A stretch of DNA of 64,000 nucleotides from Paraburkholderia sp. BL21I4N1 (GCF_002973525.1 NZ_PVEN01000001.1:496001-560000); one strand, 5' to 3'; counted from the first letter of the stretch, positions 43,407 through 52,590 are shown. The notes: generated from the sequence alone by a model not told the origin. Numbers and translations are program-made.

Positions 43407-43505
43407 TGCGTGAATGTGTGATTCCAGCGGCGCGGCGAACGGCCTAGGTAACAGCACGTCAGGTACGTTCGCGACGCCCGGCAGTCGTTGCGAAAGGAGA
43501 GGCAG

Positions 43506-44705
43506 ATGGCAGCAGAAACGTTGACAGGCTTGTCGGGCAAGGTCGCGGTAACGAACATCGGGCTACTGCTATCCGGCGACATCGATCAGCCGATTCTCGA
43601 CGCGAACACGCTGGTGATCGACGACGGCGTGATCGTCGCGATTGGCCGGGAGAAAGACTGCGACCTCGAAGGCGCGCGGACCACGGTCGATTGCAAAGGC
43701 ACCACGGTCGCGCCCGGCCTGATCGACTCGCACGTGCATCCGGTTTTCGGCGACTGGACGCCGCGCCAGAATCAGATGGGCTGGATCGAATCGAATCTGA
43801 ACGGCGGCGTGACGACGATGATCTCGGCCGGCGAAGTGCATTTACCCGGTCGCCCGAAAGACATCGTCGGCGTGAAAGCGCTGGCCATTACCGCGCAACG
43901 CTCGTTCGAAGGCATGCGCGGCGCGGGGGTGGGTGGCGGCGTGAAGGTCATGGCGGGCGCGCCGGTGATCGAGAAGGGCATGGTCGAGGAAGACTTCAAG
44001 GAACTCTCGGAAGCGGGCGTGAAGCTGCTCGGCGAAGTCGGACTCGGCAGTGTGAAGGGCGGCGAGGAAGCCGCGCGGATGGTGGCGTGGGCGCGCAAGT
44101 ACGGCATTCAAAGCACGATTCACACAGGTGGTCCGTCGATTCCGGGTTCGGGGCTGATCGATCGCGACGTGGTGCTTGCGGCCGACGCCGACGTGATCGG
44201 CCACGTCAACGGCGGGCATACCTCGCTGTCTTACCGGCACGTGTGCGATCTGTGCGAGCAATCGAGCCGCGCGCTGGAAATCGTCCACAACGGCAACGAA
44301 CGGATCGCCTTGCTGACCGCGCGTCATGCGATCGAATTGAAGTGTCCGCACCGCATTATTCTCGGCACGGATAGTCCGGCCGGTTCCGGCGTACAGCCGC
44401 TTGGCATTCTGCGGATGATCGCGCTGATTTCGAGTCTCGCGGATGTACCCGCGGAAATCGCCTTCTGCTTCGCGACCGGCAACACCGCACGTCAACGCAA
44501 TCTGCGCCAGGGTTTGATCGAAGTGGGCCGCCCGGCCGATCTCGTGTTCATGGACCGCGCGCAACACACGGCCGCCGACACGCTGCTCGAAAGTGTGCAA
44601 CTCGGCGATATTCCCGGCGTCGGCATGGTGATGATCGACGGCCTGATTCGCTGCCGGCGCAGCCGCAACACGCCGCCGGCCACCGAAGTGCCGGTGGTGC
44701 TGTGA
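43506..44705 (+). CDS. enamidase-like amidohydrolase
   Basis: A 399-residue metal-dependent amidohydrolase that, by close resemblance to the clostridial enamidase of nicotinate fermentation, should hydrolyse the cyclic enamide 1,4,5,6-tetrahydro-6-oxonicotinate to 2-formylglutarate and ammonia. Metal ligands include H76 and H78 in IDSHVHP. Enamidase-like segments are GGVTTMISAGEVHLPGRPKDIVG, LLGEVGLGSVKGGEEAARMV, IHTGGPSIPGSG, GHVNGGHTSLS, ILGTDSPAGSGVQPLGILR and the C-terminal SRNTPPA. The start at 43506 is fixed by AAGGAGAGG. Together with the reductase upstream it gives two successive steps of reductive ring opening. Substrate inferred. Confidence 0.83.
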   Translation: MAAETLTGLSGKVAVTNIGLLLSGDIDQPILDANTLVIDDGVIVAIGREKDCDLEGARTTVDCKGTTVAPGLIDSHVHPVFGDWTPRQNQMGWIESNLNGGVTTMISAGEVHLPGRPKDIVGVKALAITAQRSFEGMRGAGVGGGVKVMAGAPVIEKGMVEEDFKELSEAGVKLLGEVGLGSVKGGEEAARMVAWARKYGIQSTIHTGGPSIPGSGLIDRDVVLAADADVIGHVNGGHTSLSYRHVCDLCEQSSRALEIVHNGNERIALLTARHAIELKCPHRIILGTDSPAGSGVQPLGILRMIALISSLADVPAEIAFCFATGNTARQRNLRQGLIEVGRPADLVFMDRAQHTAADTLLESVQLGDIPGVGMVMIDGLIRCRRSRNTPPATEVPVVL

Positions 44706-44736
44706 GCGCGCGCCGCTCCGTCCGGCCGTCACGATC

Positions 44737-45255
44737 ATGAACCGCCAGACGCCGCTGACGCTGAACGTGAACGGCGCGACGCATCGCGTCGCCGCAGCGG
44801 CGGACACGCCGTTGTTGTACCTGCTGCGCAACGACCTCGCGCTGAACGGGCCGAAATTCGGCTGTGGTCTCGGCGAATGCGGCGCCTGTACGGTGCTGCT
44901 CGACGGCGTGCCGACGCGTGCCTGCGTGACCACCGCGAAGGTCGCGTTGGGCCGCGAAATCACCACGCTCGAAGGACTCGGCACTCGGACGGCGCTGCAT
45001 CCCGTGCAGCAGGCGTTTATCGAGGAACAGGCCGCGCAGTGCGGCTATTGCCTCAACGGCATGATCATGACCGCCAAGGCTTTGCTCGACCGCGATCCGC
45101 ATCCGAGCGTCGACACGATTTGCCGCGAACTGTCGCGCAATCTGTGCCGCTGCGGCACGCATGTCGAGATTGTGCGTGCGGTGCAGCGCGCCGCCGAGTT
45201 GCTGGCGGCGCAGGCCACCACGCAATCGGCGGTGCATGAAGGTGGGCGCGCATGA
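44737..45255 (+). CDS. nicA: 2Fe-2S subunit of NicAB-type N-heterocycle hydroxylase
   Basis: The small electron-transfer subunit of a molybdenum hydroxylase, 172 residues. The plant-type [2Fe-2S] cluster is bound by C43, C48, C51 and C63 (FGCGLGECGACTVLLDG...RAC). The second cluster is bound by C102, C105, C137 and C139 (QCGYCLNGMI...NLCRCGTH). This matches NicA of Pseudomonas, which pairs with the large subunit NicB to make 6-hydroxynicotinate from nicotinate. Its stop overlaps the ATG of the large subunit (ATGA). The FAD-binding subunit usual in xanthine dehydrogenases is absent from the cluster, as expected for a cytochrome-linked enzyme. Confidence 0.88.
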   Translation: MNRQTPLTLNVNGATHRVAAAADTPLLYLLRNDLALNGPKFGCGLGECGACTVLLDGVPTRACVTTAKVALGREITTLEGLGTRTALHPVQQAFIEEQAAQCGYCLNGMIMTAKALLDRDPHPSVDTICRELSRNLCRCGTHVEIVRAVQRAAELLAAQATTQSAVHEGGRA

Positions 45256-48200
45256 CCGGGCCGGATTTCAGCGTCGATCGACGCGCCGCGCCGCCTTCGC
45301 GTCAGCAGCTATATGACGCGGGCAGCGTGCTGATCGTCACGCGGCCGCCGCTGGCGCCGGTGAAGCCGGCCATCGGCCAGCCGGGATCGCGTTCGTCGTT
45401 CGTGCCGACCGAGGCGGACATGTTCCTCGTGGTGCGCGACGACGGCAGCGTGGTCGCGTTCAACGGGCACGTCGACCTGGGCACCGGCATCGGCACGGCG
45501 CTCGCGCAGATCGTCGCGGAAGAACTGGATGTGCCGTTGACGCGCGTGTCGATCGTGCTCGGACATACGGGCGAAGCGCCGAATCAGGGGCCGACGATTG
45601 CCAGCGCCACGATTCAGATTTCCGCCGTACCGTTGCGACACGCGGCGGCGCAGGCGCGGCACTATTTGCTGAAGGAGGCGGCCGAACGCCTGAAGGTCGA
45701 CGTGGCGCGACTCGATGTGCGCGACGGCGTGGTGTTTCAGCGCGGCGATGACGCAAGAGCGCAAGGCTTCGTGAGCTATGCCGATCTGGTTGGCGGCAAA
45801 CGCGTCGAACTGCAACTCGCCACCGACGCGCCGTTGAAGTCCCCCGACGACTACAAGATCGTCGGCAAGAGCATGCCGCGTGTCGATATTCCCGCGAAGG
45901 CAACCGGCGAATTGAGTTTCGTGCATGACGTGCGCCTACCCGGCATGCTGCACGGTCGTATGGTGCGGCCGCCCTATGCGGGCATTGCGCAGGGCGACTT
46001 CATGGGTCATAGCCTGTTGCAGGTCGACGAGCGCCCGCTCAGCGATTTGCCCGGCATCGTCAAGGTGGTGGTGATTCGCGATTTCGTCGGCATCGTGGCG
46101 GAGCGCGAGGAAGTCGCGCAACAGGCGGTTAAGCGGCTCGACGTGCGCTGGAAAACGGTGGAGGGTTTGCCGCCGCTCGACACCAGCGAGCAGGTGGAAG
46201 CCGCGCTGCGCGCGAATCCCGCCAAACGGCGCGATCTACTGATCGAGGGCGACGTGGATGCCGCGCTCGCGCAAGATCCGGCTCGCACGCTGGAAAGAAC
46301 GTACGTATGGCCGTTTCAGATGCATGCGTCGATTGGTCCGTCGTGCGCGGTGGCCGACTATCGCGAGGGCGCATTAAAGGTTTGGTCGGGCACGCAGAAT
46401 CCGCATTCGCTGCGCGCCGATCTCGCGCTGCTGATGGCCATGGACGAAGCGCACATCGAGATCGTGCGCATGGAGGCGGCCGGTTGCTACGGCCGCAATT
46501 GCGCGGACGACGTCGCCGCCGACGCCGCGTTACTCTCGCGTGCCACCGGCAGTCCGGTGCGCGTGCAACTATCGCGCGAAGACGAGCATGCGTGGGAACC
46601 GAAGGGCGCCGCGCAATTGATGGACGTGCGCGGCGCGTTGAACGCCCAGGGTGAGTTGGCGGCGTACGATTTCGCGACGCGTTATCCCTCGAACGACGCG
46701 CCGACTTTGGCGCTGTTACTCACCGGCACGATTTCCGCGCAGCCGCAGGTGTTCGAAATGGGCGACCGCACGGCCGTGCCGCCGTACGATTACCGCGCCA
46801 TGCGGATCGTCTGTGACGACATGCCACCGATCGTGCGAGCGTCATGGCTGCGGGGCGTGTCCGCGTTGCCGAACACGTTCGCGCACGAGTCCTTTATCGA
46901 CGAACTCGCGGAGCAGGCGGGCGTTGATCCGGTGGCGTTTCGTTTGCAGCATCTCACCGATCCGCGCGCTATCGATCTGGTCAATGCGGTGGCTGGGAAA
47001 GCGGGTTGGGAGCCGCGCAACACGTCTGATAACCCCGCTGCAAACCTGGAAGCGAAAGAACAAGGCGACATCGTCCGAGGCCGCGGTTTCGCTTATGCCC
47101 GCTACGTGCACAGCAAATTTCCTGGCTTCGGCGCGGCGTGGTCCGCGTGGGTCGCCGACATCGAAGTGAATCGCAAGAGCGGCGAACTTGCGGTGACGCG
47201 CGTGGTGGTCGGCCAGGACACCGGCACGATGGTCAATCCCGACGGCGTGCGCCATCAGATTCACGGCAACGTGATTCAGGCGACCAGCCGTGCGTTGAAA
47301 GAACGCGTGACGTTCGGCGAGAACGCGGTAACGAGTCAGGAGTGGGGGGCGTATCCGATCCTGACGTTCCGTGAAGTGCCGGTGATCGACGTGGTGATGA
47401 TGCCGCGTCACGGCGAGCCGCCGATGGGCGCGGGCGAATCCGCGTCGCTGCCCGGCGCGGCCGCGATTGCCAACGCGCTGTACGATGCGACGGGCGTGCG
47501 CTTTCGCCGGCCGCCGTTCACGCCCGAGACGATCCGTGCGGCGCTCGCCGATGCGCAAGCCGAGGAAGCGAGGGCGCGCAAGAAAAAACGCTGGCGCCTG
47601 GGCTTTCTCGGCGCCTTCGCCGCGGGCGCGGCCGGCTGGCTCGGCGCGTTGTCGCTTGCGCCGCATGCCATCGCACCGATCACGCCGCCGCTCGCGAGCG
47701 CGTTCGCGCCCGAGCTCGTGGCGCGCGGCAAACTGCTCGCCGCGCTCGGCAATTGCGCGGTGTGCCACACAGCGCACAACAGTGTGCCGAATGCGGGCGG
47801 CAAACCGCTCGATACGCCGTTCGGCACGGTCTACAGCACCAACCTCACGCCCGACGGTCAGACGGGCATCGGTAACTGGTCGCTGGAAGCTTTTGTCCGC
47901 GCGATGCGGCAAGGCATTAGCCGCGACGGTCACCGGCTTTACCCGGTGTTTCCGTACACGTCGTTCCAGAACACCTCCGACGACGATCTCAAAGCGCTTT
48001 ACGCTTACCTGATGGCGCAAACGCCGGTTCGCTCGCGTCCACCGGAAACGAAACTGCCGTATCCATTTAGCGTACGGCCGTTGATGACGGCATGGAACGC
48101 GCTGTTTCTCGGCCGCACCACTTTCACCGCGAGCGCGACGCAAAGCGCGCAATGGAATCGCGGCGCGTATCTGGTGAACGGGCTCGGCCATTGCAGCGCG

Positions 48201-48884
48201 TGTCATACGCCGCGCAATGCATTCGGCGCCGAGAAAAGCAGTGCGGCGTTCATGGGCGGCGGCATCGCCGAAGGTTGGGAGGCGCCCGCGCTATCCACAC
48301 TCTCCACTGCGCCAGTGCCGTGGAGCGAAGACGAACTGTTCAGCTATCTGCGCTACGGTCACGCGCCGCTGCACGGCGTCGCGGCTGGGCCGATGGCGCC
48401 GGTCGTCGGCGATCTGGCGGCGCTGCCGGACAGCGATATTCGCGCGATGGCCACCTATCTCGCGTCGCTCAGCCCGTTGGAGCCGAACGCCGATCCGCTC
48501 GCGGTGGCGCGTCAATACGAACAGGCCAGTGCGATCAGCGGCGCGCCCGTGGGTCTCGGCGCGCGGCTCTTCGACGGCGCGTGCGCCGCATGCCATCACA
48601 CCGGCAGCGGGCCGCAACTGTTCGGCGCGCATCCCTCGCTCGCGCTTAACACGAATCTGCACAGCGCAACGCCTGATAACCTGATTCGCGTGATTCTCGA
48701 CGGCATCGGCTCGCCTGCGCGGCCCGAACTCGGTACGATGCCGGCTTACCGCGACAGTTTCAACGACGCCCAGGTGGCCGAGCTCGTGTCTTTTCTGCGG
48801 CAGCAATTCGCCGGTGGCAAGCCGGCCTGGCAGGACGTGGCGACGAGCGTGGCACGCATTCGCGCCACGCCGCCGGCCGAGTGA
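45252..48884 (+). CDS. nicB: molybdopterin subunit with C-terminal triple-haem cytochrome c (NicB-like)
   Basis: A 1210-residue catalytic subunit. Residues 1 to about 770 are the molybdopterin-binding aldehyde oxidase/xanthine dehydrogenase domain (GHVDLGTGIGTALAQIVAEEL, QGPTIASATIQIS, GAGESASLPGAAAIANAL with the catalytic-type Glu). A basic stretch and one hydrophobic segment (RWRLGFLGAFAAGAAGWLG, near 780) follow. The C-terminal part has three CxxCH haem-c sites, near 835 (CAVCH), 980 (CSACH) and 1110 (CAACH). The plan and length match Pseudomonas NicB, which passes electrons to the respiratory chain through its haems. The haem domains must face the periplasm, and the single hydrophobic segment may anchor them. 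Confidence 0.88.
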   Translation: MTGPDFSVDRRAAPPSRQQLYDAGSVLIVTRPPLAPVKPAIGQPGSRSSFVPTEADMFLVVRDDGSVVAFNGHVDLGTGIGTALAQIVAEELDVPLTRVSIVLGHTGEAPNQGPTIASATIQISAVPLRHAAAQARHYLLKEAAERLKVDVARLDVRDGVVFQRGDDARAQGFVSYADLVGGKRVELQLATDAPLKSPDDYKIVGKSMPRVDIPAKATGELSFVHDVRLPGMLHGRMVRPPYAGIAQGDFMGHSLLQVDERPLSDLPGIVKVVVIRDFVGIVAEREEVAQQAVKRLDVRWKTVEGLPPLDTSEQVEAALRANPAKRRDLLIEGDVDAALAQDPARTLERTYVWPFQMHASIGPSCAVADYREGALKVWSGTQNPHSLRADLALLMAMDEAHIEIVRMEAAGCYGRNCADDVAADAALLSRATGSPVRVQLSREDEHAWEPKGAAQLMDVRGALNAQGELAAYDFATRYPSNDAPTLALLLTGTISAQPQVFEMGDRTAVPPYDYRAMRIVCDDMPPIVRASWLRGVSALPNTFAHESFIDELAEQAGVDPVAFRLQHLTDPRAIDLVNAVAGKAGWEPRNTSDNPAANLEAKEQGDIVRGRGFAYARYVHSKFPGFGAAWSAWVADIEVNRKSGELAVTRVVVGQDTGTMVNPDGVRHQIHGNVIQATSRALKERVTFGENAVTSQEWGAYPILTFREVPVIDVVMMPRHGEPPMGAGESASLPGAAAIANALYDATGVRFRRPPFTPETIRAALADAQAEEARARKKKRWRLGFLGAFAAGAAGWLGALSLAPHAIAPITPPLASAFAPELVARGKLLAALGNCAVCHTAHNSVPNAGGKPLDTPFGTVYSTNLTPDGQTGIGNWSLEAFVRAMRQGISRDGHRLYPVFPYTSFQNTSDDDLKALYAYLMAQTPVRSRPPETKLPYPFSVRPLMTAWNALFLGRTTFTASATQSAQWNRGAYLVNGLGHCSACHTPRNAFGAEKSSAAFMGGGIAEGWEAPALSTLSTAPVPWSEDELFSYLRYGHAPLHGVAAGPMAPVVGDLAALPDSDIRAMATYLASLSPLEPNADPLAVARQYEQASAISGAPVGLGARLFDGACAACHHTGSGPQLFGAHPSLALNTNLHSATPDNLIRVILDGIGSPARPELGTMPAYRDSFNDAQVAELVSFLRQQFAGGKPAWQDVATSVARIRATPPAE

Positions 48885-48962
48885 ATGCTTGCCTGATGCT
48901 TGCTTGAGCGATTGATAACAACGACCCGTATTCCCGCAATCCTTTTGATAACGGAGAAACGC

Positions 48963-50171
48963 ATGACCACGCGCGCAGGATTCCTCTCTCGCCTCATGGT
49001 GCCGACGCTACTGTCGCTCGCCGCGCTGAGCGCGAGCGCCCAGCAGACGATCAAGATCGGTGAAATCAACAGCTACAAGGCGCAGCCCGCCTTTCTCGGG
49101 CCTTACAAAAACGGCTGGAATCTCGCGCTCGACCAGGTGAATGCGGCGGGCGGCGTGCTCGGCAAACAACTCGAAGTCGTGTCGCGCGACGACAACGGCA
49201 ACCCCGGCGACACGATTCGCGTGGCGCAGGAATTGATCGCGCGCGAGCAGGTGCAGTTGCTGTTCGGCGGCTTCCTGTCGAACACGGGTCTCGCGTTGAC
49301 CGACTTCGCGAAGCAGAAGAAGATTTTCTTCCTCGCCGCCGAGCCGCTGACCGACAAGATCGTCTGGGCCGACGGCAACAAATACACGTACCGTCTGCGT
49401 CCTTCCACGTATATGCAGGTGGCGATGCTGGTACCGGAAGCGGCCAAGCTGAAGAAAAAGCGCTGGGCGCTGGTGTATCCGAACTACGAGTACGGTCAGT
49501 CGGCGGTGGCGACGTTCAAGAAACTGCTGACGGCCGCGCAGCCTGACGTGCAGTTCGTCGTCGAACAGGCCACGCCGCTCGGCAACGTCGACGCGGGCGC
49601 GGTCACCCAGGCGATTGCCGATGCGAAACCGGACGCGATCTTCAACGTGCTGTTCGGCGCCGACCTCGGCAAGTTCGTGCGCGAGGGCAATACGCGTGGA
49701 CTTTTCAAGGATCGCAGCGTGGTGTCGTTGCTGACGGGCGAACCGGATTATCTGGACCCGCTGGGCGCCGAAGCGCCGACCGGCTGGATCGTGACCGGCT
49801 ACCCGTGGTATTCGATCGATACGGCGGCCAACAAGAAGTTCGTCGACGCGTATCAGGCCAAGTATCACGACTATCCGAGGTTGGGTTCGGTGGTCGGGTA
49901 TTCGGCGTTGATGTCGATTGCGGACGGTATCAAGAAGGCCGGTTCGGTCGATCCGGATAAGCTCGCCGCCGCATTCAAGGGACTCGGCGTGGACACGCCG
50001 TTCGGGCCGATCACCTACCGCGCGCAGGACAATCAGTCGACCATGGGCGCGTACGTCGGCGTGACGGGCCTGAAGGACGGCAAGGGCGTGATGACGTCGT
50101 ATCGCTATATCGACGGCGCGAGCGTTCAGCCGTCGGATGCGGAGGTCAAGAAGCTGCGGCCGGCCGACTAA
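48963..50171 (+). CDS. ABC transporter substrate-binding protein, LivK type
   Basis: A 402-residue periplasmic binding protein (Peripla_BP_6). The signal peptide is MTTRAGFLSRLMVPTLLSLAALSASAQ, with cleavage near residue 26. The mature start QTIKIGEINSYKAQPAFLGPYKNGWNLALDQVNAAGGVLGKQLEVV is typical of Liv/amide-type receptors, followed by LLFGGFLSNTGLALTDFAKQKK and RWALVYPNYEYGQSAVATFKKLL. It ends the cluster that encodes the fused permease and two ATPases, so it should supply their ligand: nicotinate or another aromatic N-heterocyclic acid (inference). ATG 48963 follows an ACGGAGAAACGC ribosome site. Confidence 0.9.
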   Translation: MTTRAGFLSRLMVPTLLSLAALSASAQQTIKIGEINSYKAQPAFLGPYKNGWNLALDQVNAAGGVLGKQLEVVSRDDNGNPGDTIRVAQELIAREQVQLLFGGFLSNTGLALTDFAKQKKIFFLAAEPLTDKIVWADGNKYTYRLRPSTYMQVAMLVPEAAKLKKKRWALVYPNYEYGQSAVATFKKLLTAAQPDVQFVVEQATPLGNVDAGAVTQAIADAKPDAIFNVLFGADLGKFVREGNTRGLFKDRSVVSLLTGEPDYLDPLGAEAPTGWIVTGYPWYSIDTAANKKFVDAYQAKYHDYPRLGSVVGYSALMSIADGIKKAGSVDPDKLAAAFKGLGVDTPFGPITYRAQDNQSTMGAYVGVTGLKDGKGVMTSYRYIDGASVQPSDAEVKKLRPAD

Positions 50172-50199
50172 ACTCTCTGGCGGCCGCAGTCATGCGCCG

Positions 50200-50451
50200 C
50201 TACTCTTCGGCGTCGTGCTCGATCACAAAACGTTTCAGATAAGCGAGCACGGCGGCTTCGACCGCGCGGTGATCCGCGGTGCTTTTTGAGCCCGCGTTCT
50301 CTTCGTCGCCGAACAGGGTGGACGGTGCGTTATGCACATCCACCTCCTGTCCCTCGCGAAACACGCGGATCTCGTGAACGTCTTCCGCGTATTGGGCGAT
50401 CCAATGCACGCCTTCGATATGCGCGCCTGCACGAACGGTCGGTATTTTCAT
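50200..50451 (-). CDS. small conserved hypothetical protein
   Basis: An 83-residue protein starting MKIPTVRAGAHIEGVHWIAQYAEDVHEIRVFREGQEVDVHNAPSTLFGDEEN and ending in a helix (VEAAVLAYLKRFVIEHDAEE). It looks like a compact strand-then-helix protein with acidic character and no export signal. The start at 50451 is chosen because coding-like sequence begins there. It is divergent from the histone-like gene (start 50648) and convergent with the binding-protein gene. Function unknown. Confidence 0.65.
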   Translation of the reverse strand: MKIPTVRAGAHIEGVHWIAQYAEDVHEIRVFREGQEVDVHNAPSTLFGDEENAGSKSTADHRAVEAAVLAYLKRFVIEHDAEE

Positions 50452-50647
50452 GAGCGTCTCCGCGGGTCGGACCACGGCGCCGACCCGTGCTGACACCATA
50501 CGCCGTCCGTCTGGCCGGCGCGAGCCCCGGCGGGCAACTTTCACCCGGATTCACGACGTTTCGGGGCCGCGGCGGTCGCAGCGGCTGCCGCGGCTGCGGC
50601 ACGGCCGTTGCTGCGTGATGAAAGTCACCATCAACCGGAGGATCGTC

Positions 50648-51166
50648 ATGCCTGAACAGAAAACCCTCAAACGCGCCGAGGCCGACAAACGCGCCGGCAG
50701 GGCGTCGAGCACTCAGGCCGGGGAATTCGTCAAGGAACAGATCGACAAGGTGCGCGCCGGCAAGCACGGCGTCAGGTCGGCCAAACAGGCGATTGCGATC
50801 GGCCTGTCCGAAGCCCGTCGCGCCGGCGTCGCCGTGAAATCGCCGAAGAAGGGAAGCGCGAGCGAGGCGACGCGCAAGAAAGCCGCGACGGATAACGCCG
50901 CCGGCCAGCACAAGCGCGTTGCGAAGAAGAGCGCGGAGTCGACGGCGAAACGCTCGCGCGCCTCCACCAACGCGTTGAAGCGGGAAGGCAGCGCGGGCGC
51001 GTCGCGTGCGGCACTGTCGAAGCAGACGAAGTCGGCGGCGGCCCGACGTCCGGCGGCCAGCCGCTCCGCCGCGGCAAAAAAGGCAGCGGCGACGAAAGGC
51101 GCGGCGGGACGCTCGGCCGCCGCGAAAAAGGCGGCGCACACGAGGGCTTCACGCGCCCATCACTGA
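50648..51166 (+). CDS. histone H1-like Lys/Ala-rich protein
   Basis: A 172-residue, extremely basic protein. The first 60 residues are more ordered, with a helix segment EFVKEQIDKVRAGKHGVRSAKQAIAIGLSEARRAGV of a kind I recall in DUF6496-type proteins of Burkholderia. The rest is low complexity, built of Ala, Lys, Ser, Arg repeats (SAAAKKAAATKGAAGRSAAAKKAAHTRASRAHH), like the C-terminal tail of histone H1. It probably binds nucleic acid non-specifically and may compact DNA. This is inferred from composition. The ATG at 50648 has CGGAGGATCGTC upstream. The terminator at 51210 follows. Confidence 0.78.
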   Translation: MPEQKTLKRAEADKRAGRASSTQAGEFVKEQIDKVRAGKHGVRSAKQAIAIGLSEARRAGVAVKSPKKGSASEATRKKAATDNAAGQHKRVAKKSAESTAKRSRASTNALKREGSAGASRAALSKQTKSAAARRPAASRSAAAKKAAATKGAAGRSAAAKKAAHTRASRAHH

Positions 51167-51209
51167 GTGGGCTTGGATGCCTGCCCCGTGGTTGCAAGAC
51201 GGGCGACAA

Positions 51210-51243
51210 AAAAAAGGCGGCGCTTTTTCAAGCGCCGCCTTTC
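51210..51243. terminator. bidirectional rho-independent terminator
   Basis: AAAGGCGGCGCT and AGCGCCGCCTTT form a 12-bp stem with a six-base loop, flanked by an A-run on the left and T-rich sequence on the right. It serves both the histone-like gene and the convergent aminotransferase gene. Confidence 0.88.
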
Positions 51244-51261
51244 TTGCTTTACTGCCCCGTT

Positions 51262-52590
51262 TTACTGCACCGTCGCCAGCACGTCGCCCACCGTCTTGAA
51301 GATGTGCGCGATCTGCTCTTCGTCGATGATGAGCGGCGGCGAGAACGCCAGGATGTCGCCGGTAAAGCGCACCAGCACGCCTGCTTCGAAGCATTTGACG
51401 AATGCCTCGTAAGCCCGCGCGCCCGGCGCGCCGTCGCGCGATTCCAGTTCCACGCCCGCGATCATGCCGAGGTTGCGCACGTCCTTAACATGCTTTGCGC
51501 CGCGCAGCGAGTGAGCGGCGGCTTCGAACGTCGGCGCCAGCTTGCCGGCGCGTTCGAACAGGCCTTCGCGGCGATACAGGTCGAGCGTGGCGACAGCGGC
51601 TGCGGCGGCAACCGGGTGAGCCGAATAGGTATAGCCGTGGAACAGTTCGATCGCGCCCTGCGCGCCGCCGTTGACGATCGTGTCGTGGATCGTGCGGCTC
51701 GCCGCCACCGCGCCCATGGGAATCGCGGCGTTGTTAATGGCCTTCGCCATGGTGATCAGGTCCGGCGTCACACCGAAATACTCGCTGGCCGTTGCCTTGC
51801 CGATGCGGCCGAAGCCGGTAATCACTTCGTCGAAAATCAGCAGGATGCCGTGCTTCGTGCAGATCTCGCGCAGCTTCTGCAGATAGCCTTGCGGCGGAAT
51901 CAGCACGCCCGTGGAACCGGCTACCGGCTCGACGATCACAGCCGCAATGGTCGACGCGTCATGCAGCGCGACGATCCGTTCGAGTTCCTCGGCGAGATGC
52001 GCGCCCCATGCCGGCTGGCCCTTCGTGTACGCATTGTGTTCGAGGTTATGCGTGTGCGGCAGATGGTCGACCGCCGGCAGCAGCGCGCCGGAGAAGGTCT
52101 TGCGATTCGGCGCGATACCGCCGACCGAAATGCCGCCGAAGCCCACGCCATGATAGCCGCGCTCGCGGCCGATCAAGCGTGTGCGCTGGCCTTCGCCGCG
52201 CGAACGGTGATAGGCGAGGGCGATCTTCAGCGCGGTGTCGACCGATTCGGAACCCGAGTTCGTGAAGAAAATACGGTCGAGGCCTTCCGGCATCAGTTCG
52301 GCGACCTTGGTGGCTGCTTCGAAGGCGAGCGGGTGACCCATCTGGAAGGTCGGCGCGAAATCCAGCGTGGAGAGCTGCTGGGTAATCGCAGCCACGATCT
52401 CGTCGCGGCCGTGGCCGGCGTTCACACACCAGAGGCCCGCGCAACCGTCGAGCACTTCACGGCCGTCTGTGGTGCGGTAGTACATGCCCTTGGCCGATTC
52501 CAGCAGGCGCGGCGCGGCCTTGAACTGGCGGTTGGCGGTGAAGGGCATCCAGAAGGACGACAGGTCGTCGATGACGGGGCGCGAAGTCAT
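51262..52590 (-). CDS. class III aminotransferase, beta-alanine/omega-amino acid:pyruvate type
   Basis: A 442-residue PLP enzyme that moves the amino group of an omega-amino acid (probably beta-alanine) to pyruvate. PLP lysine is K283 in TMAKAINNAAIPMGAV. D254 in LLIFDEVITGFGRIG holds the pyridine nitrogen. NSGSESVDTALKIA and GRERGYHGVGFGGISVGG are the phosphate-binding blocks. The N-terminal FWMPFTANRQFKAAPRLL is the usual start of beta-alanine:pyruvate aminotransferases. ATG 52590 has a GAGGAGAT site. A MocR-type regulator is divergently encoded with a repeat-rich control region between them, a pattern known for genes of amino-acid and GABA use. Confidence 0.88.
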   Translation of the reverse strand: MTSRPVIDDLSSFWMPFTANRQFKAAPRLLESAKGMYYRTTDGREVLDGCAGLWCVNAGHGRDEIVAAITQQLSTLDFAPTFQMGHPLAFEAATKVAELMPEGLDRIFFTNSGSESVDTALKIALAYHRSRGEGQRTRLIGRERGYHGVGFGGISVGGIAPNRKTFSGALLPAVDHLPHTHNLEHNAYTKGQPAWGAHLAEELERIVALHDASTIAAVIVEPVAGSTGVLIPPQGYLQKLREICTKHGILLIFDEVITGFGRIGKATASEYFGVTPDLITMAKAINNAAIPMGAVAASRTIHDTIVNGGAQGAIELFHGYTYSAHPVAAAAAVATLDLYRREGLFERAGKLAPTFEAAAHSLRGAKHVKDVRNLGMIAGVELESRDGAPGARAYEAFVKCFEAGVLVRFTGDILAFSPPLIIDEEQIAHIFKTVGDVLATVQ

